This document shows positions 1-7,569 of a stretch of 64,000 nt of DNA, one piece after another. Source of the DNA: Ectothiorhodospira haloalkaliphila ATCC 51935 (GTDB lineage Bacteria > Pseudomonadota > Gammaproteobacteria > Ectothiorhodospirales > Ectothiorhodospiraceae); assembly GCF_000633935.1 (NCBI RefSeq), contig NZ_KK214998.1:1006010-1070009 (forward strand), in the 5' to 3' direction. A program made the position numbers and the translations under genes. The first letter of the stretch is position 1. The number at the start of each line of letters is the position of its first letter. The notes below the pieces were generated by a model. That model was not told the DNA's origin, did not search any database, and saw only the letters and a list, made by a program, of their open reading frames with translations.

Positions 1-868
1 AGAAGCCATCCCGATCCTGGGACAGGATATCCAGGGCCTTGGCCGTCATCTCCGACAACGAGGGTTCCGCCAGGGCCTGTTCGTGCAGACTCACGTCATA
101 GTCGTGGCCGTTTTCCCGCAGATACCGACGGTCCAGTTCCGGCATCATGCTGCTGGAAGCAAACAGGCCCCAGACGCGATCGGAATGGATGCCATGCAGG
201 TCATCGGCATGGTCGATGACCTGATAACCGCGGTCGTGCAAGACCTGCCGGAGATTTTCGCCATCGTCCCGCGAGCCGCCCATGCTCCTGGGCAACAGGT
301 GCCGGCTACCGCCCCCGAAGACCACATCCAGGTTCTGGTAGACCATGTGCTTCATGATCTCGTTCTCCTTGCCGCGGGCGTCCACGTGGGCCGTGTAGCT
401 AGCCGGGGTGGCATGACTGATACGCGAGGTGGCCACCACCCCCGTGGCCTTGCCCGCCAATTGGGCCCCTTCCAGCAGCGTGGCCAGGGGACGGTATTCA
501 AACCAATCCCAGTCCACTCCCTCGGGCAACTGGTAGTTGCTCAGGATATCGTAGCTACGCGGCGCCATGCCGATATGTGGCTCGGAGGTCTTGTAACCGG
601 TGGCAAACGCGGTACCCGCCGCCGCCGAGCCGGTGATGACCGAGTTGGTCATGCTGGTATTCACCATGCCCGTGGCAATCTCATCCAATGCCAGGGGCTC
701 GCCCCGATAGAGCCGCCCCAAGGTCACCACCGACTGGGACTGACCATCCGGTATCAACACAATCACGTTCTTGGGCATTGCGGCCTGAGCCGGAGCCATG
801 GCCCAAACCAGGGCGACGGTGGTGACCACCGCCACGGTTGAAGATCGAAAACGCATTCGCACACCCAT
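1..868 (-). CDS. phoA: Alkaline phosphatase, 3' end outside window
   Basis: Secreted alkaline phosphatase that hydrolyses phosphomonoesters in the periplasm. The first 289 residues are present; the C-terminus lies beyond base 1. Residues 1-30 form a signal peptide ending in AQA. D41 in IPDGQS is the expected metal ligand, S81 in TGSAAAGTAFATG the nucleophile, and TSRISHATPAS is the conserved strand after it. The residue before the nucleophile is Gly, where E. coli PhoA has Asp101. The ATG at 868 has an AGAGG ribosome site and is preferred over the in-frame ATG at 856. A Pho-type promoter lies upstream at 1016-1060. Family assignment is secure; the exact subfamily is not. Confidence 0.9.
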   Translation of the reverse strand, partial: MGVRMRFRSSTVAVVTTVALVWAMAPAQAAMPKNVIVLIPDGQSQSVVTLGRLYRGEPLALDEIATGMVNTSMTNSVITGSAAAGTAFATGYKTSEPHIGMAPRSYDILSNYQLPEGVDWDWFEYRPLATLLEGAQLAGKATGVVATSRISHATPASYTAHVDARGKENEIMKHMVYQNLDVVFGGGSRHLLPRSMGGSRDDGENLRQVLHDRGYQVIDHADDLHGIHSDRVWGLFASSSMMPELDRRYLRENGHDYDVSLHEQALAEPSLSEMTAKALDILSQDRDGF

Positions 869-1015
869 CACACACCACCTCTTCGACAATCGTCGTTCAG
901 ATCACTGGAATCCGGATGGCCGAAACGGCCCCCGGAGGATGCCGCGCGGTGAACGCCGCCCCGTCCACTGCCATGGGGCAGTCACTCATCCACGCTGCAG
1001 GTCGACCCTATGGGT

Positions 1016-1060
1016 GCTATATGACGGGTAGGTTTTGAATGCTTGACACTCTATTGACAG
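1016..1060 (-). promoter_or_regulatory. PhoB-type promoter of phoA
   Basis: Reading the minus strand, CTGTCAA (1060-1054), GTGTCAA (1049-1043) and a weaker TCAAAAC (1038-1032) recur every 11 bp. Ten bases later comes TATAGC (1021-1016) as a -10. This matches the E. coli phoA arrangement, where a CTGTCAT-type box replaces the -35. The box overlaps the stop codon of the upstream sulfotransferase gene. Confidence 0.75.
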
Positions 1061-1764
1061 GTCACGGGAGTGCGAGCCACATCACATTTTCCGATGGAAC
1101 CGCGCAGATCTCCGCCGAGCGGATAATCCAGGGTCCTCATGTGATCTCCCAGATACCGGTCGAAGACCTCCAGTTGCGCCGGTGTCAATTCCCGCTGATA
1201 ACGATGCCGCGAGTCATCCCGCACGGTGTTGGAGCGGGCGATCTTGTAGTCGCCGCCGTGGAGGATGTCGAAGGTCTGGAAGGGGTAGAGTGTTTCGTGG
1301 GGCAGGTCCAGGTAGTTCATCAGGCCCGCCAGCGTGGCATCGGGCCTGGCCACCAGGTCTTCGTAGTGGATCCGATACCAGGGATCCGGATCATCGAGAT
1401 AGGTGTCGTAGATACGCCGCCAGCGCTTGAGCAGGCCCACGTCGATCCCCTCCTCCCTGCGACCCCGCCTCCAGAGCAGATAGGCATACCCCGACTCCAC
1501 GGAGGACAGATAGGCATCCCGAGGGTCTCGGGCCAGCCAGATACGTCGATCGTAGCGATCCCAGAGCCGCACGTGTCGCTGCAGATAAAGCAGGTCAACG
1601 GGCTTGATGCAGATCATGCCGGGTGGCTGCAGCCCCAGTGCAATGCGGACCAGTGCCCAGTTGGAACTGATGTCGCTGTAGGCACGGGCCTGGGAATGGC
1701 CAGAGAGGATGTGGGCCAGCAGGGTGCTGCCCGAACGCATGGAATAGCCGATGATGACTCGCAT
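1051..1764 (-). CDS. PAPS-dependent sulfotransferase-like protein
   Basis: Predicted cytoplasmic sulfotransferase of 237 residues, transferring sulfate from PAPS to an unknown acceptor. The N-terminal YSMRSGSTLLAHIL (7-20) is a 5'-phosphosulfate-binding P-loop and ARDPRDAYLSSVESGY (78-93) fits the 3'-phosphate-binding motif. There is no signal peptide or membrane segment. It lies between phoA and a porin, in the same direction as phoA, with 182 bp between them. No convincing Pho box precedes it. A perfect hairpin at 1777-1802 ends at the AGGAG ribosome site. The acceptor could be a carbohydrate, a lipid or a small molecule; sequence alone does not say. Confidence 0.75.
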   Translation of the reverse strand: MRVIIGYSMRSGSTLLAHILSGHSQARAYSDISSNWALVRIALGLQPPGMICIKPVDLLYLQRHVRLWDRYDRRIWLARDPRDAYLSSVESGYAYLLWRRGRREEGIDVGLLKRWRRIYDTYLDDPDPWYRIHYEDLVARPDATLAGLMNYLDLPHETLYPFQTFDILHGGDYKIARSNTVRDDSRHRYQRELTPAQLEVFDRYLGDHMRTLDYPLGGDLRGSIGKCDVARTPVTCQ

Positions 1765-1776
1765 GAGCGTGACACT

Positions 1777-1802
1777 CCTGAGTCGTGAACCAGCGACTCA
1801 GG
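1777..1802. promoter_or_regulatory. Hairpin at the sulfotransferase ribosome site
   Basis: A perfect 9-bp inverted repeat, CCTGAGTCG and CGACTCAGG, encloses an 8-nt loop. On the minus strand its 3' arm runs into the AGGAG ribosome site of the sulfotransferase gene, so folding of the leader could limit translation. No U-run follows, so it is unlikely to be a terminator. Confidence 0.4.
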
Positions 1803-1875
1803 GTAATGGCCCCACATGACAGCAGGATAAACCCGGCACCGCAAAAAGCGTTGCACTCACGCAACACCTGTGGTG

Positions 1876-1931
1876 ATTTCATCACAACTTCATGGTTTGT
1901 TCACGGCATTTTAACGCTGCACCGCCATATT
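1876..1931 (+). promoter_or_regulatory. PhoB-type promoter of the porin gene
   Basis: Four 7-mers repeat every 11 bp: ATTTCAT (1876), ACTTCAT (1887), TGTTCAC (1898) and TTTTAAC (1909). Each of the first three carries TTCAT or TTCAC. Ten bases after the last unit is CATATT (1926-1931) as a -10. The individual 7-mers are weak, but the spacing and phase match the other Pho promoters in this window. Confidence 0.6.
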
Positions 1932-1992
1932 TCTCCCCGGTTAGACAGGCTCGGGACAGCCTTTCCACTCATAGACTTGGGGAGTCATTCAC

Positions 1993-3087
1993 ATGCATCA
2001 CAAGAAACTGATTGCGGCCATGGTGGCCGTGGGTATGTCCATGCCGGCCCTGGCCGTGGCCGACATGACGCTGTATGGGCGGGCACATCTGTCTGCCGAC
2101 ATTCTGGACGACGGCGACGATTACAGCGAATTCAACGTCTCCAGCAACTCCAGCCGCCTGGGCTTCAAGGGTGAGCGCCAGTTCGCGGATGACCTCACCG
2201 CCATCTTCCAGATTGAGCAGCAGATCGATTTCGATGACTCCGGCACCGAATTCGCCACCCGCGATACCTTCGCCGGCCTGAAGGGCGACTGGGGCATGCT
2301 GCGCGTGGGCAAGTTCGACACCCCCTTCAAGCGCGCCCGCGGCCCGGCCAACTTCTTCGGTGATCAGGTGGGCGACATGCGCAACCTGACCCGCACCAAC
2401 GACCACGGTCGCTTCGACGAGCGATTCAGGAACAGCATCCATTACCGCACGCCTTCGCTGAACGGGCTGGTGTGGGATATCCAGTACTCGGCCGACAACT
2501 CCGGCCAGTCCACCGTCGAGGATGCCGAGAATCGCGCGGTGAGTACCTCCCTGGGTTTCCGCAACGGGCCGGTGAATGTGGTGCTGGCCTATGAAAATCA
2601 GAGCATCTATCGTGACGCTGGCTCCGAATACGTCATCAATCAGAACACAGGCGATGTCGTTCTCCGCCAAACGTCCGGGTTCGACTACAACGCCGACGCC
2701 TGGCGTTTGGCCGGCTCCTACCAGATCACCCCGGGGTTCCGTCTGGGTGGCCTTTACCAGGTGACCGAAAGCACCCGCGGTGTCGAGGATCAGGAAGGCA
2801 AGGTCTGGGGCCTCGGCGGCCAGTACAAGGCCAGCCCCAACGTCTACCTGAATGCCCATTGGTTCACCCTGGATTCCGACCTGGATGACAACGATGCCAA
2901 CCTCTACGCCATCGGCCTGGAATATCGCCTGGACAGCGCCCTGCGCTTCTACGGCAACATCGCCGTCATGGACAACGACGATGATTCCAGCCTGACCTCC
3001 TGGAGCGCCGCCCGTACCGCCAGCCCCAGTGGGGCCGCCGGCGAGAAGGCCACCGCCTTCTCCCTGGGCATGCGTTACGACTTCTGA
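1993..3087 (+). CDS. Outer-membrane porin (Gram-negative porin family)
   Basis: Trimeric beta-barrel porin allowing solute diffusion across the outer membrane; 364 residues, normal for the family. A signal peptide ends near residue 23 (ALAVA), followed by DMTLYGRAHLSAD, the typical first strand. SSRLGFKGER and GLKGDWGMLRVGKF are family-typical early strands, and the protein ends in RYDF with the C-terminal aromatic residue needed for barrel assembly. GGGGAG precedes the ATG. The putative Pho promoter upstream suggests induction by phosphate limitation, which would make an anion-preferring pore plausible. A terminator follows at 3148. Confidence 0.88.
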   Translation: MHHKKLIAAMVAVGMSMPALAVADMTLYGRAHLSADILDDGDDYSEFNVSSNSSRLGFKGERQFADDLTAIFQIEQQIDFDDSGTEFATRDTFAGLKGDWGMLRVGKFDTPFKRARGPANFFGDQVGDMRNLTRTNDHGRFDERFRNSIHYRTPSLNGLVWDIQYSADNSGQSTVEDAENRAVSTSLGFRNGPVNVVLAYENQSIYRDAGSEYVINQNTGDVVLRQTSGFDYNADAWRLAGSYQITPGFRLGGLYQVTESTRGVEDQEGKVWGLGGQYKASPNVYLNAHWFTLDSDLDDNDANLYAIGLEYRLDSALRFYGNIAVMDNDDDSSLTSWSAARTASPSGAAGEKATAFSLGMRYDF

Positions 3088-3147
3088 TCTCACCCTGTGT
3101 GTATCGGGGCAGGGACGCCCCACTCCTCTGCAAAGCATGGCGATCCT

Positions 3148-3175
3148 GGCCCGGTCCTACCCCCGGGCCTTTTTT
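3148..3175 (+). terminator. Rho-independent terminator after the porin gene
   Basis: The stem GGCCCGG / CCGGGCC encloses an 8-nt loop and is followed by six T residues, 60 bp after the porin stop codon. It separates the porin from olsB. Confidence 0.85.
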
Positions 3176-3182
3176 ATGCACC

Positions 3183-3238
3183 TTGCAACACAACGATCAC
3201 GATGGCTTCACCGGCCTGAAAGATCACTCATTCAGCAT
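3183..3238 (+). promoter_or_regulatory. Weak candidate Pho box upstream of olsB
   Basis: The units TTGCAAC, CGATCAC, GCTTCAC and CTGAAAG start at 3183, 3194, 3205 and 3216, an 11-bp phase. The hexamer CAGCAT follows after 10 nt at 3233. Only the middle two resemble the consensus, so this may be chance. The site lies after the porin terminator, where an olsB promoter would be expected. Confidence 0.3.
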
Positions 3239-3335
3239 GGGCGCTGAACCCTGGGAGAGCGCCCCGGGGTGGACGGTTCAATGGGTGGCGCCGGGGCGCC
3301 GCCCGCATGCCTTATTGGGCGGGAAAGCAGACGAC

Positions 3336-4133
3336 ATGCAAACAGCGATCCTCAACGAAGGTCAATGGAACCTGCCCCGGAACATGCTCCGGGCGGATGT
3401 GGCCCGGGATGACGCGGACATCATGGCCTCGCAGCGGCTGCGCTATCAGGTGTTCGCCGAAGAGATGGGAGCGGAACTGAGTCAGGCCTCGGTGATCTGC
3501 GGCCTGGATCAGGACCGGTACGACCGCTACTGCCACCATCTGCTGGTGCGCGACACCCAAACCGGCGCTGCCGTGGCCAGCACACGCATCCTCCTGGATC
3601 AGCAGGCCCGCCTGGCCGGCGGATTCTATTCCGAGAACGAATTCCAGCTGGGTGAAGTGGCCCGACTTGAAGGCCGCGTGATGGAGGTGGGACGTACCTG
3701 CGTCCATCCGGATTATCGCAACGGCGCCGCCATCGGCGTGCTCTGGGCAGGCCTCGCCCAGTTCATGTCACGCCATCGCATCGACCACCTGATCGGCTGC
3801 GCCAGCATCCCCATGCAGGATGGCGGCCACCAGGCCCATGCCATCATGGAGCGGCTGCGGGAAAAATACCTGGTGCCCGAAGCGCTGCGGGTCATGCCCC
3901 GACTGCCGCTCCCCCCCTGCCCCCCTGCCCTGCCCGAGCAACCCCTCATGCCACCCCTGCTCAAGGCCTATCTGCGCCTGGGGGCCCGCATCGGCGGCGA
4001 ACCTTGCTGGGACCCGGATTTCAGGGTCGCGGACGTCTTCATCCTGCTCAAGCGTGAAGACCTGCCTGCGCGCTATCAGCGGCATTTCATGCGCACCGCC
4101 CCTCATCGTCATCCCAATGCCATCCACCCTTGA
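3336..4133 (+). CDS. olsB: Ornithine N-acyltransferase-like protein (OlsB family)
   Basis: Acetyltransferase-fold protein of 265 residues resembling OlsB, which attaches a 3-hydroxyacyl chain from acyl-ACP to ornithine in the first step of ornithine lipid synthesis. LRYQVFAEEMGAE (35-47), CHHLLVRD, GGFYSENEF (95-103) and MEVGRTCVHPDYRNG (116-130) follow the family pattern, then GCASIPM. The ATG at 3336 is chosen because family similarity starts there; the frame stays open upstream but is not conserved-looking. olsA is not in the window. The plcP-like gene follows after 59 bp. Ornithine lipids replace phospholipids under phosphate limitation in several bacteria. Another amino-acid acyltransferase of the same family cannot be excluded. 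Confidence 0.75.
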   Translation: MQTAILNEGQWNLPRNMLRADVARDDADIMASQRLRYQVFAEEMGAELSQASVICGLDQDRYDRYCHHLLVRDTQTGAAVASTRILLDQQARLAGGFYSENEFQLGEVARLEGRVMEVGRTCVHPDYRNGAAIGVLWAGLAQFMSRHRIDHLIGCASIPMQDGGHQAHAIMERLREKYLVPEALRVMPRLPLPPCPPALPEQPLMPPLLKAYLRLGARIGGEPCWDPDFRVADVFILLKREDLPARYQRHFMRTAPHRHPNAIHP

Positions 4134-4192
4134 TCCGACGGTCATGTCAGGCGGGGATAATCGGCGCAGACTCCAAACGGGACATCCTCATC

Positions 4193-5044
4193 ATGGCCAG
4201 CATCCACTGCCGCAGCATCTTCCTTTCCGATGTCCACCTGGGCACGCGCCAGTCCCGGGCGGATTATCTGCTGGACTTTCTCGAGTCCACCGAGTGCGAG
4301 TCCCTCTATCTGGTGGGGGATATCTTCGACCTGTGGAGCATGAAGCGCAGCGTTTACTGGAGCACCGATCACAGCGCGGTGATTCAGTGCATCCTGGACA
4401 AGGCCCAGGCGGGCACGCGGGTGATCTACATCCCCGGCAACCATGACGAGGCCCTGCGGGCGTTCGTGGGCACGGTGTTCCAGGGGGTGAGCGTGCAGCG
4501 TCAGGCGGAGCATGTGACCGCTGATGGGCGTCGCTTTCTGGTGAGCCACGGGGATGAGTTCGACACCCTGGTGAAGCACAACCGGCTGGCCAAGGCGCTG
4601 GGGGACGGCGCCTACAAGGTGCTGCTGCGCATCAATCAGGCCTACAACGCCTGGCGCATGCGCATGGGGCATTCGTACTGGTCGTTATCCGGGCATGTGA
4701 AGACCCGCGTGGGCAAGGCCCGGGAGTATATCCGGCGATTCGAGGCGGCGGCGGCCGGCCGGGCTGCCGAGCGGAACTATGACGGCTACATCTGCGGCCA
4801 CATCCACAAGGCGGGCATCGAGCGCATCGATGGTGTGCTGTACTGCAATGACGGTGACTGGGTGGAGCACTGCACGGCGTTGCTGGAGGATTTTCAAGGC
4901 AATATCCGGCTCATGCACTGGTCCAATCACAGCCGGGAGGAAGCGCTGCATCGGGCACCCGCCCTCACCCCAACCCCTCTCCCGCAAGCGGGAGAGGGGC
5001 TCAAGCCTGCTTTCCTTCAGTCCCGGGCGAGCTCGGGGCTATAG
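4193..5044 (+). CDS. plcP: Calcineurin-type phosphoesterase, PlcP-like (lipid remodelling)
   Basis: Cytoplasmic metallophosphoesterase of 283 residues. Metal and catalytic motifs are in order: SDVHLG (12-17), GDIFDLW (42-48), GNHDE (82-86), HGDEFD (119-124) and CGHIHKAG (201-208). The region around YWSTDHSAVIQ and GHSYWSLSGHVK resembles PlcP, the phospholipase C that releases diacylglycerol from phospholipids under phosphate starvation. Such proteins are often labelled UDP-2,3-diacylglucosamine diphosphatase (LpxH-like), which remains the alternative. The ATG at 4193 is preferred over a TTG at 4130. The last ~27 residues are encoded by a palindromic repeat and the flank beyond it, and the 3' end overlaps the convergent MNT gene by 28 bp. 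Confidence 0.72.
   Translation: MASIHCRSIFLSDVHLGTRQSRADYLLDFLESTECESLYLVGDIFDLWSMKRSVYWSTDHSAVIQCILDKAQAGTRVIYIPGNHDEALRAFVGTVFQGVSVQRQAEHVTADGRRFLVSHGDEFDTLVKHNRLAKALGDGAYKVLLRINQAYNAWRMRMGHSYWSLSGHVKTRVGKAREYIRRFEAAAAGRAAERNYDGYICGHIHKAGIERIDGVLYCNDGDWVEHCTALLEDFQGNIRLMHWSNHSREEALHRAPALTPTPLPQAGEGLKPAFLQSRASSGL
4962..5001. repeat. Palindromic repeat, family A, inside the end of plcP
   Basis: This is a copy of a repeat seen at least five times in the window. It starts CCCTCACCCCAACC and continues into the hairpin CCTCTCCCGC / GCGGGAGAGG. Here it is translated, giving a Leu-Thr-Pro-Thr-Pro-Leu-Pro tail. Confidence 0.85.
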
Positions 5045-5364
5045 TTCGACCGCTGCGCTGCGCAAAACAGTGTCTGCCCCACGCGCTCGATATGGGACTT
5101 CAAGTCGGCATCATCGATTTGCTCGTACAGCGAGAGGTCGATCTTGTATGGCAGCAACAGGTCGTCGAGGTCCAGTTCCAGCTGGTTAAAAACCTGCCAA
5201 TCGACGCAGCCCAGGATGGTGAGGTCGACGTCCGACCCAGGTCGATGGGTGCCCTTGGCGCGCGAGCCGTAAATGATGACCTCGCGCACCTGCGGATAGC
5301 GCTCGAAAACGCTGCACAGCTTTATCACATCATTTTCGGTCAACCCGAACCGCCCTGCCGACAT
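5017..5364 (-). CDS. mntA: MNT nucleotidyltransferase antitoxin (MntA-like)
   Basis: Minimal nucleotidyltransferase of 115 residues. GSRAKGTHRPGSDVDL (33-48) is the GS-x10-DxD active-site signature. In characterised HepT-MntA pairs the MNT protein adds AMP to a tyrosine of the HEPN toxin and so neutralises it. The ATG at 5364 lies 2 nt after the stop of the HEPN gene, indicating translational coupling; an upstream TTG at 5370 is less likely. The 3' end overlaps plcP on the opposite strand. Confidence 0.85.
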   Translation of the reverse strand: MSAGRFGLTENDVIKLCSVFERYPQVREVIIYGSRAKGTHRPGSDVDLTILGCVDWQVFNQLELDLDDLLLPYKIDLSLYEQIDDADLKSHIERVGQTLFCAAQRSNYSPELARD

Positions 5365-5366
5365 GA

Positions 5367-5807
5367 TCAATGGCCCCCAGGTTTGGACTTCTGGTCATGG
5401 GCCAATTCAGCAAACGTCTGTGCGAGTTCACGAAACAGGGCAGCATAACGCTGACGCACATGGGCCAGGATTTCATTGGCAGTGGCCTCATTGTAGGTAT
5501 GCACTGTGCGGTTTCTGTCTTGCAGCATCGCCATCCAGCCGTGGCCATCACTGATCAATTGGCGATTGAAGGCCTCCCGTATGGCATCCCTGGAACCGGA
5601 TACCCGGGCATCGCCCTGCCAGAGGATGTAGTCGCGCAGCAGGTTCCAGGCCAGTTCGTAGGTGAACTCAAACGCCTGGATGGTCCCCTGCTTTTCCAGC
5701 TTGCTGAGCGGCCGTTGCTCCATCAACTCCAGCGCTTCCAGCAATTGCGCGTGCGCCTTGTTGAAATTCGCAAACCGTTGCTGCCAGCGGATGTCCTGGT
5801 CGTTCAT
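5367..5807 (-). CDS. hepT: HEPN-domain toxin (HepT-like, HI0074 family)
   Basis: All-helical HEPN protein of 146 residues, first gene of a HEPN-MNT pair. The motif RNRTVHTY contains R98-x4-H103-x-Y105, the RX4HXY signature of HEPN ribonuclease toxins whose tyrosine is modified by the partner. The ATG follows GGAGGTACG, a strong ribosome site. The pair sits between the plcP-like gene and phoU inside the phosphate island but shows no Pho box, so it is probably an independent insertion. Confidence 0.82.
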   Translation of the reverse strand: MNDQDIRWQQRFANFNKAHAQLLEALELMEQRPLSKLEKQGTIQAFEFTYELAWNLLRDYILWQGDARVSGSRDAIREAFNRQLISDGHGWMAMLQDRNRTVHTYNEATANEILAHVRQRYAALFRELAQTFAELAHDQKSKPGGH

Positions 5808-5872
5808 CGTACCTCCTGTCCGGGCCCTCCAAACTAGCAGAACCCGCCGCTGGCGTCATTCTCGGCACCCGG

Positions 5873-6610
5873 CTACTGCGACTCCCCCTCCGGCTCGGCC
5901 CCCCGGGCCACCTGTTCCATCTCATCCAGGCTGATGTGCCTCACATCCTTGCCGCGGACCAGGTAGATCACGTATTCGCACATGTTGCGGGAGTGATCGC
6001 CCACGCGTTCCAGGGCGCGGATGGCCCAGACCACGTCCAGGGCCCGGGAGATGGTGCGCGGGTCTTCCATCATGAAGGTGATGTGCTGACGCATCACCGC
6101 CTCGTAGTCCCTGTCCACGTTGACATCCTCCCGGGCAGTGGCCACCGCGGCATCCACATCCAGACGGGCAAAGGCATCCACGGCGTTGTGCACCAGCTGC
6201 GTCACCTTGTCTCCCAGAGCCTGCACGTCACCATATTGATTGCGCGGACGGTCCTTCTCCGCCAAGTGCAGTGCCATGCGGGCCACCCGCTCGGCCTGGT
6301 CACCAATGCGCTCCAGGTCGGTGATGGTCTTGATGATGGCCAGGATGAACCGCAGGTCGCTGGCGGCCGGCTGATGCCGGGCCAGGATCTCGGAGCAGTG
6401 CTCGTCGATGGCCACCTCCATGCTATTGACCCGCACATCTTCCTGGATCACCTCGTCCGCCAGGGCCGTGTCTGCCGTGGTCAGGGCCTTCACGGCGTTG
6501 GCCACCTGCCGCTCCACCAGGTTGCCCATGTTGAGCACACGACGCCGCAGGGTCTCCAGCTCTTCGTTGTACTTTTCCAGGTAGTGACCACTCAGACTGC
6601 TCTGATCCAT
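5873..6610 (-). CDS. phoU: Phosphate signalling regulator PhoU
   Basis: PhoU, 245 residues, couples the Pst transporter to the PhoR/PhoB system and represses it when phosphate is plentiful. Two three-helix PhoU repeats are visible, with metal-binding ExxxD patterns: ITDLERIGDQAERVA (first repeat) and ALERVGDHSRNMCEY (second). It is the last gene of the minus-strand pst operon, 59 bp after pstB. The two-component genes phoB and phoR are not in this window. Confidence 0.95.
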   Translation of the reverse strand: MDQSSLSGHYLEKYNEELETLRRRVLNMGNLVERQVANAVKALTTADTALADEVIQEDVRVNSMEVAIDEHCSEILARHQPAASDLRFILAIIKTITDLERIGDQAERVARMALHLAEKDRPRNQYGDVQALGDKVTQLVHNAVDAFARLDVDAAVATAREDVNVDRDYEAVMRQHITFMMEDPRTISRALDVVWAIRALERVGDHSRNMCEYVIYLVRGKDVRHISLDEMEQVARGAEPEGESQ

Positions 6611-6669
6611 CGCCGTGTGCCTCGATAAAATGCTGTATCAAATGATGACTGATGACCGTGCCCGCGACG

Positions 6670-7542
6670 TTAACCGTAGCGACCGGTGATGTAGTCTTCC
6701 GTGGCTTTCTTTTTCGGGTTGGTGAACAGGGTCATGGTGTCACCATATTCCACCATCTCGCCCAGGTACATGTAGGCCGTGTAGTCGGAAACACGGGCGG
6801 CCTGCTGCATGTTATGGGTCACGATCAGGATGGTGTAATCCTCCTTCAATTCATAGATCAGTTCCTCGATCTTGGCCGTGGAGATGGGGTCCAGGGCCGA
6901 GGCCGGCTCATCCAGCAGGATGACCTCCGGCTCGATGGCGATGGCGCGGGCGATCACCAGGCGCTGCTGCTGACCGCCGGAAAGGCCAAAGGCATTCTGG
7001 TTCAGGCGGTCCTTCACCTCATCCCAGAGGGCCGCCCCGCGCAGTGCGCGCTCCACCACTTCGCTCAGTACCTGGCGGTTGCGCACCCCTTGGAGCCGAA
7101 GCCCATAGGCCACATTCTCGAAGATGGACTTGGGGAAGGGGTTGGGCTTCTGGAACACCATGCCCACCCGGCGGCGCAATTCGGCCACGTCCACCTTGCG
7201 GTCGTAGATGTCCTTGCCCTCCAGGCTGATCGAACCTTCGATCCGGCAGGCGTCCACCAGATCGTTCATGCGGTTGAAGCAACGCAGCAGGGTGGATTTG
7301 CCGCAACCGGAGGGGCCGATGAAGGCGGTCACCCGGTTGGCGGCAAGTTTCAAGGAGATGTTCTTCAGCGCCTGTTCCTCGCCGTAATAGAGGTTCAGGT
7401 CCTTCACCTCCAGGGCAATGCGCTCATCGGACAGCTTGAGGCGCTTGGCGTTGGGGTTCTCGAACAGGCTCGAGGCAATGCCGTGGCTCGAGGCCGGCGC
7501 GCTGTTGTCGGTCTGGGTCATTGTGGCATCCATTGGCGTCAT
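6670..7542 (-). CDS. pstB: Phosphate ABC transporter ATPase PstB
   Basis: ATPase of the high-affinity phosphate importer, 290 residues. It shows Walker [10 protein letters not shown] (76-84), signature LSGGQQQR, Walker B VILLDEP and the H-loop VTHNM. About 35 residues precede the usual start of the family, with further in-frame ATG codons at 7533 and 7521; none has a clear ribosome site, so the start is uncertain. It follows pstA by 27 bp. Confidence 0.95.
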   Translation of the reverse strand: MTPMDATMTQTDNSAPASSHGIASSLFENPNAKRLKLSDERIALEVKDLNLYYGEEQALKNISLKLAANRVTAFIGPSGCGKSTLLRCFNRMNDLVDACRIEGSISLEGKDIYDRKVDVAELRRRVGMVFQKPNPFPKSIFENVAYGLRLQGVRNRQVLSEVVERALRGAALWDEVKDRLNQNAFGLSGGQQQRLVIARAIAIEPEVILLDEPASALDPISTAKIEELIYELKEDYTILIVTHNMQQAARVSDYTAYMYLGEMVEYGDTMTLFTNPKKKATEDYITGRYG

Positions 7543-7569
7543 TCTCTGTATTCAGGCCTTGATGGCGGA

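Noticed and set aside
1826-1840. Pho box for the sulfotransferase gene
   Set aside because: One CTGTCAT occurs on the minus strand, but the neighbouring 11-bp units do not match and no -10 is placed correctly.
1969-3138. Minus-strand open frame of 389 codons opposite the porin gene
   Set aside because: The porin has a signal peptide and barrel motifs; the antisense product is Gly/Val/Ala-rich without family resemblance.
4193-5044. Plain LpxH annotation for the metallophosphoesterase
   Set aside because: Possible, but the YWSTDH and YWSLSGH regions and the olsB neighbour favour a PlcP-like role; kept as the alternative in the entry.
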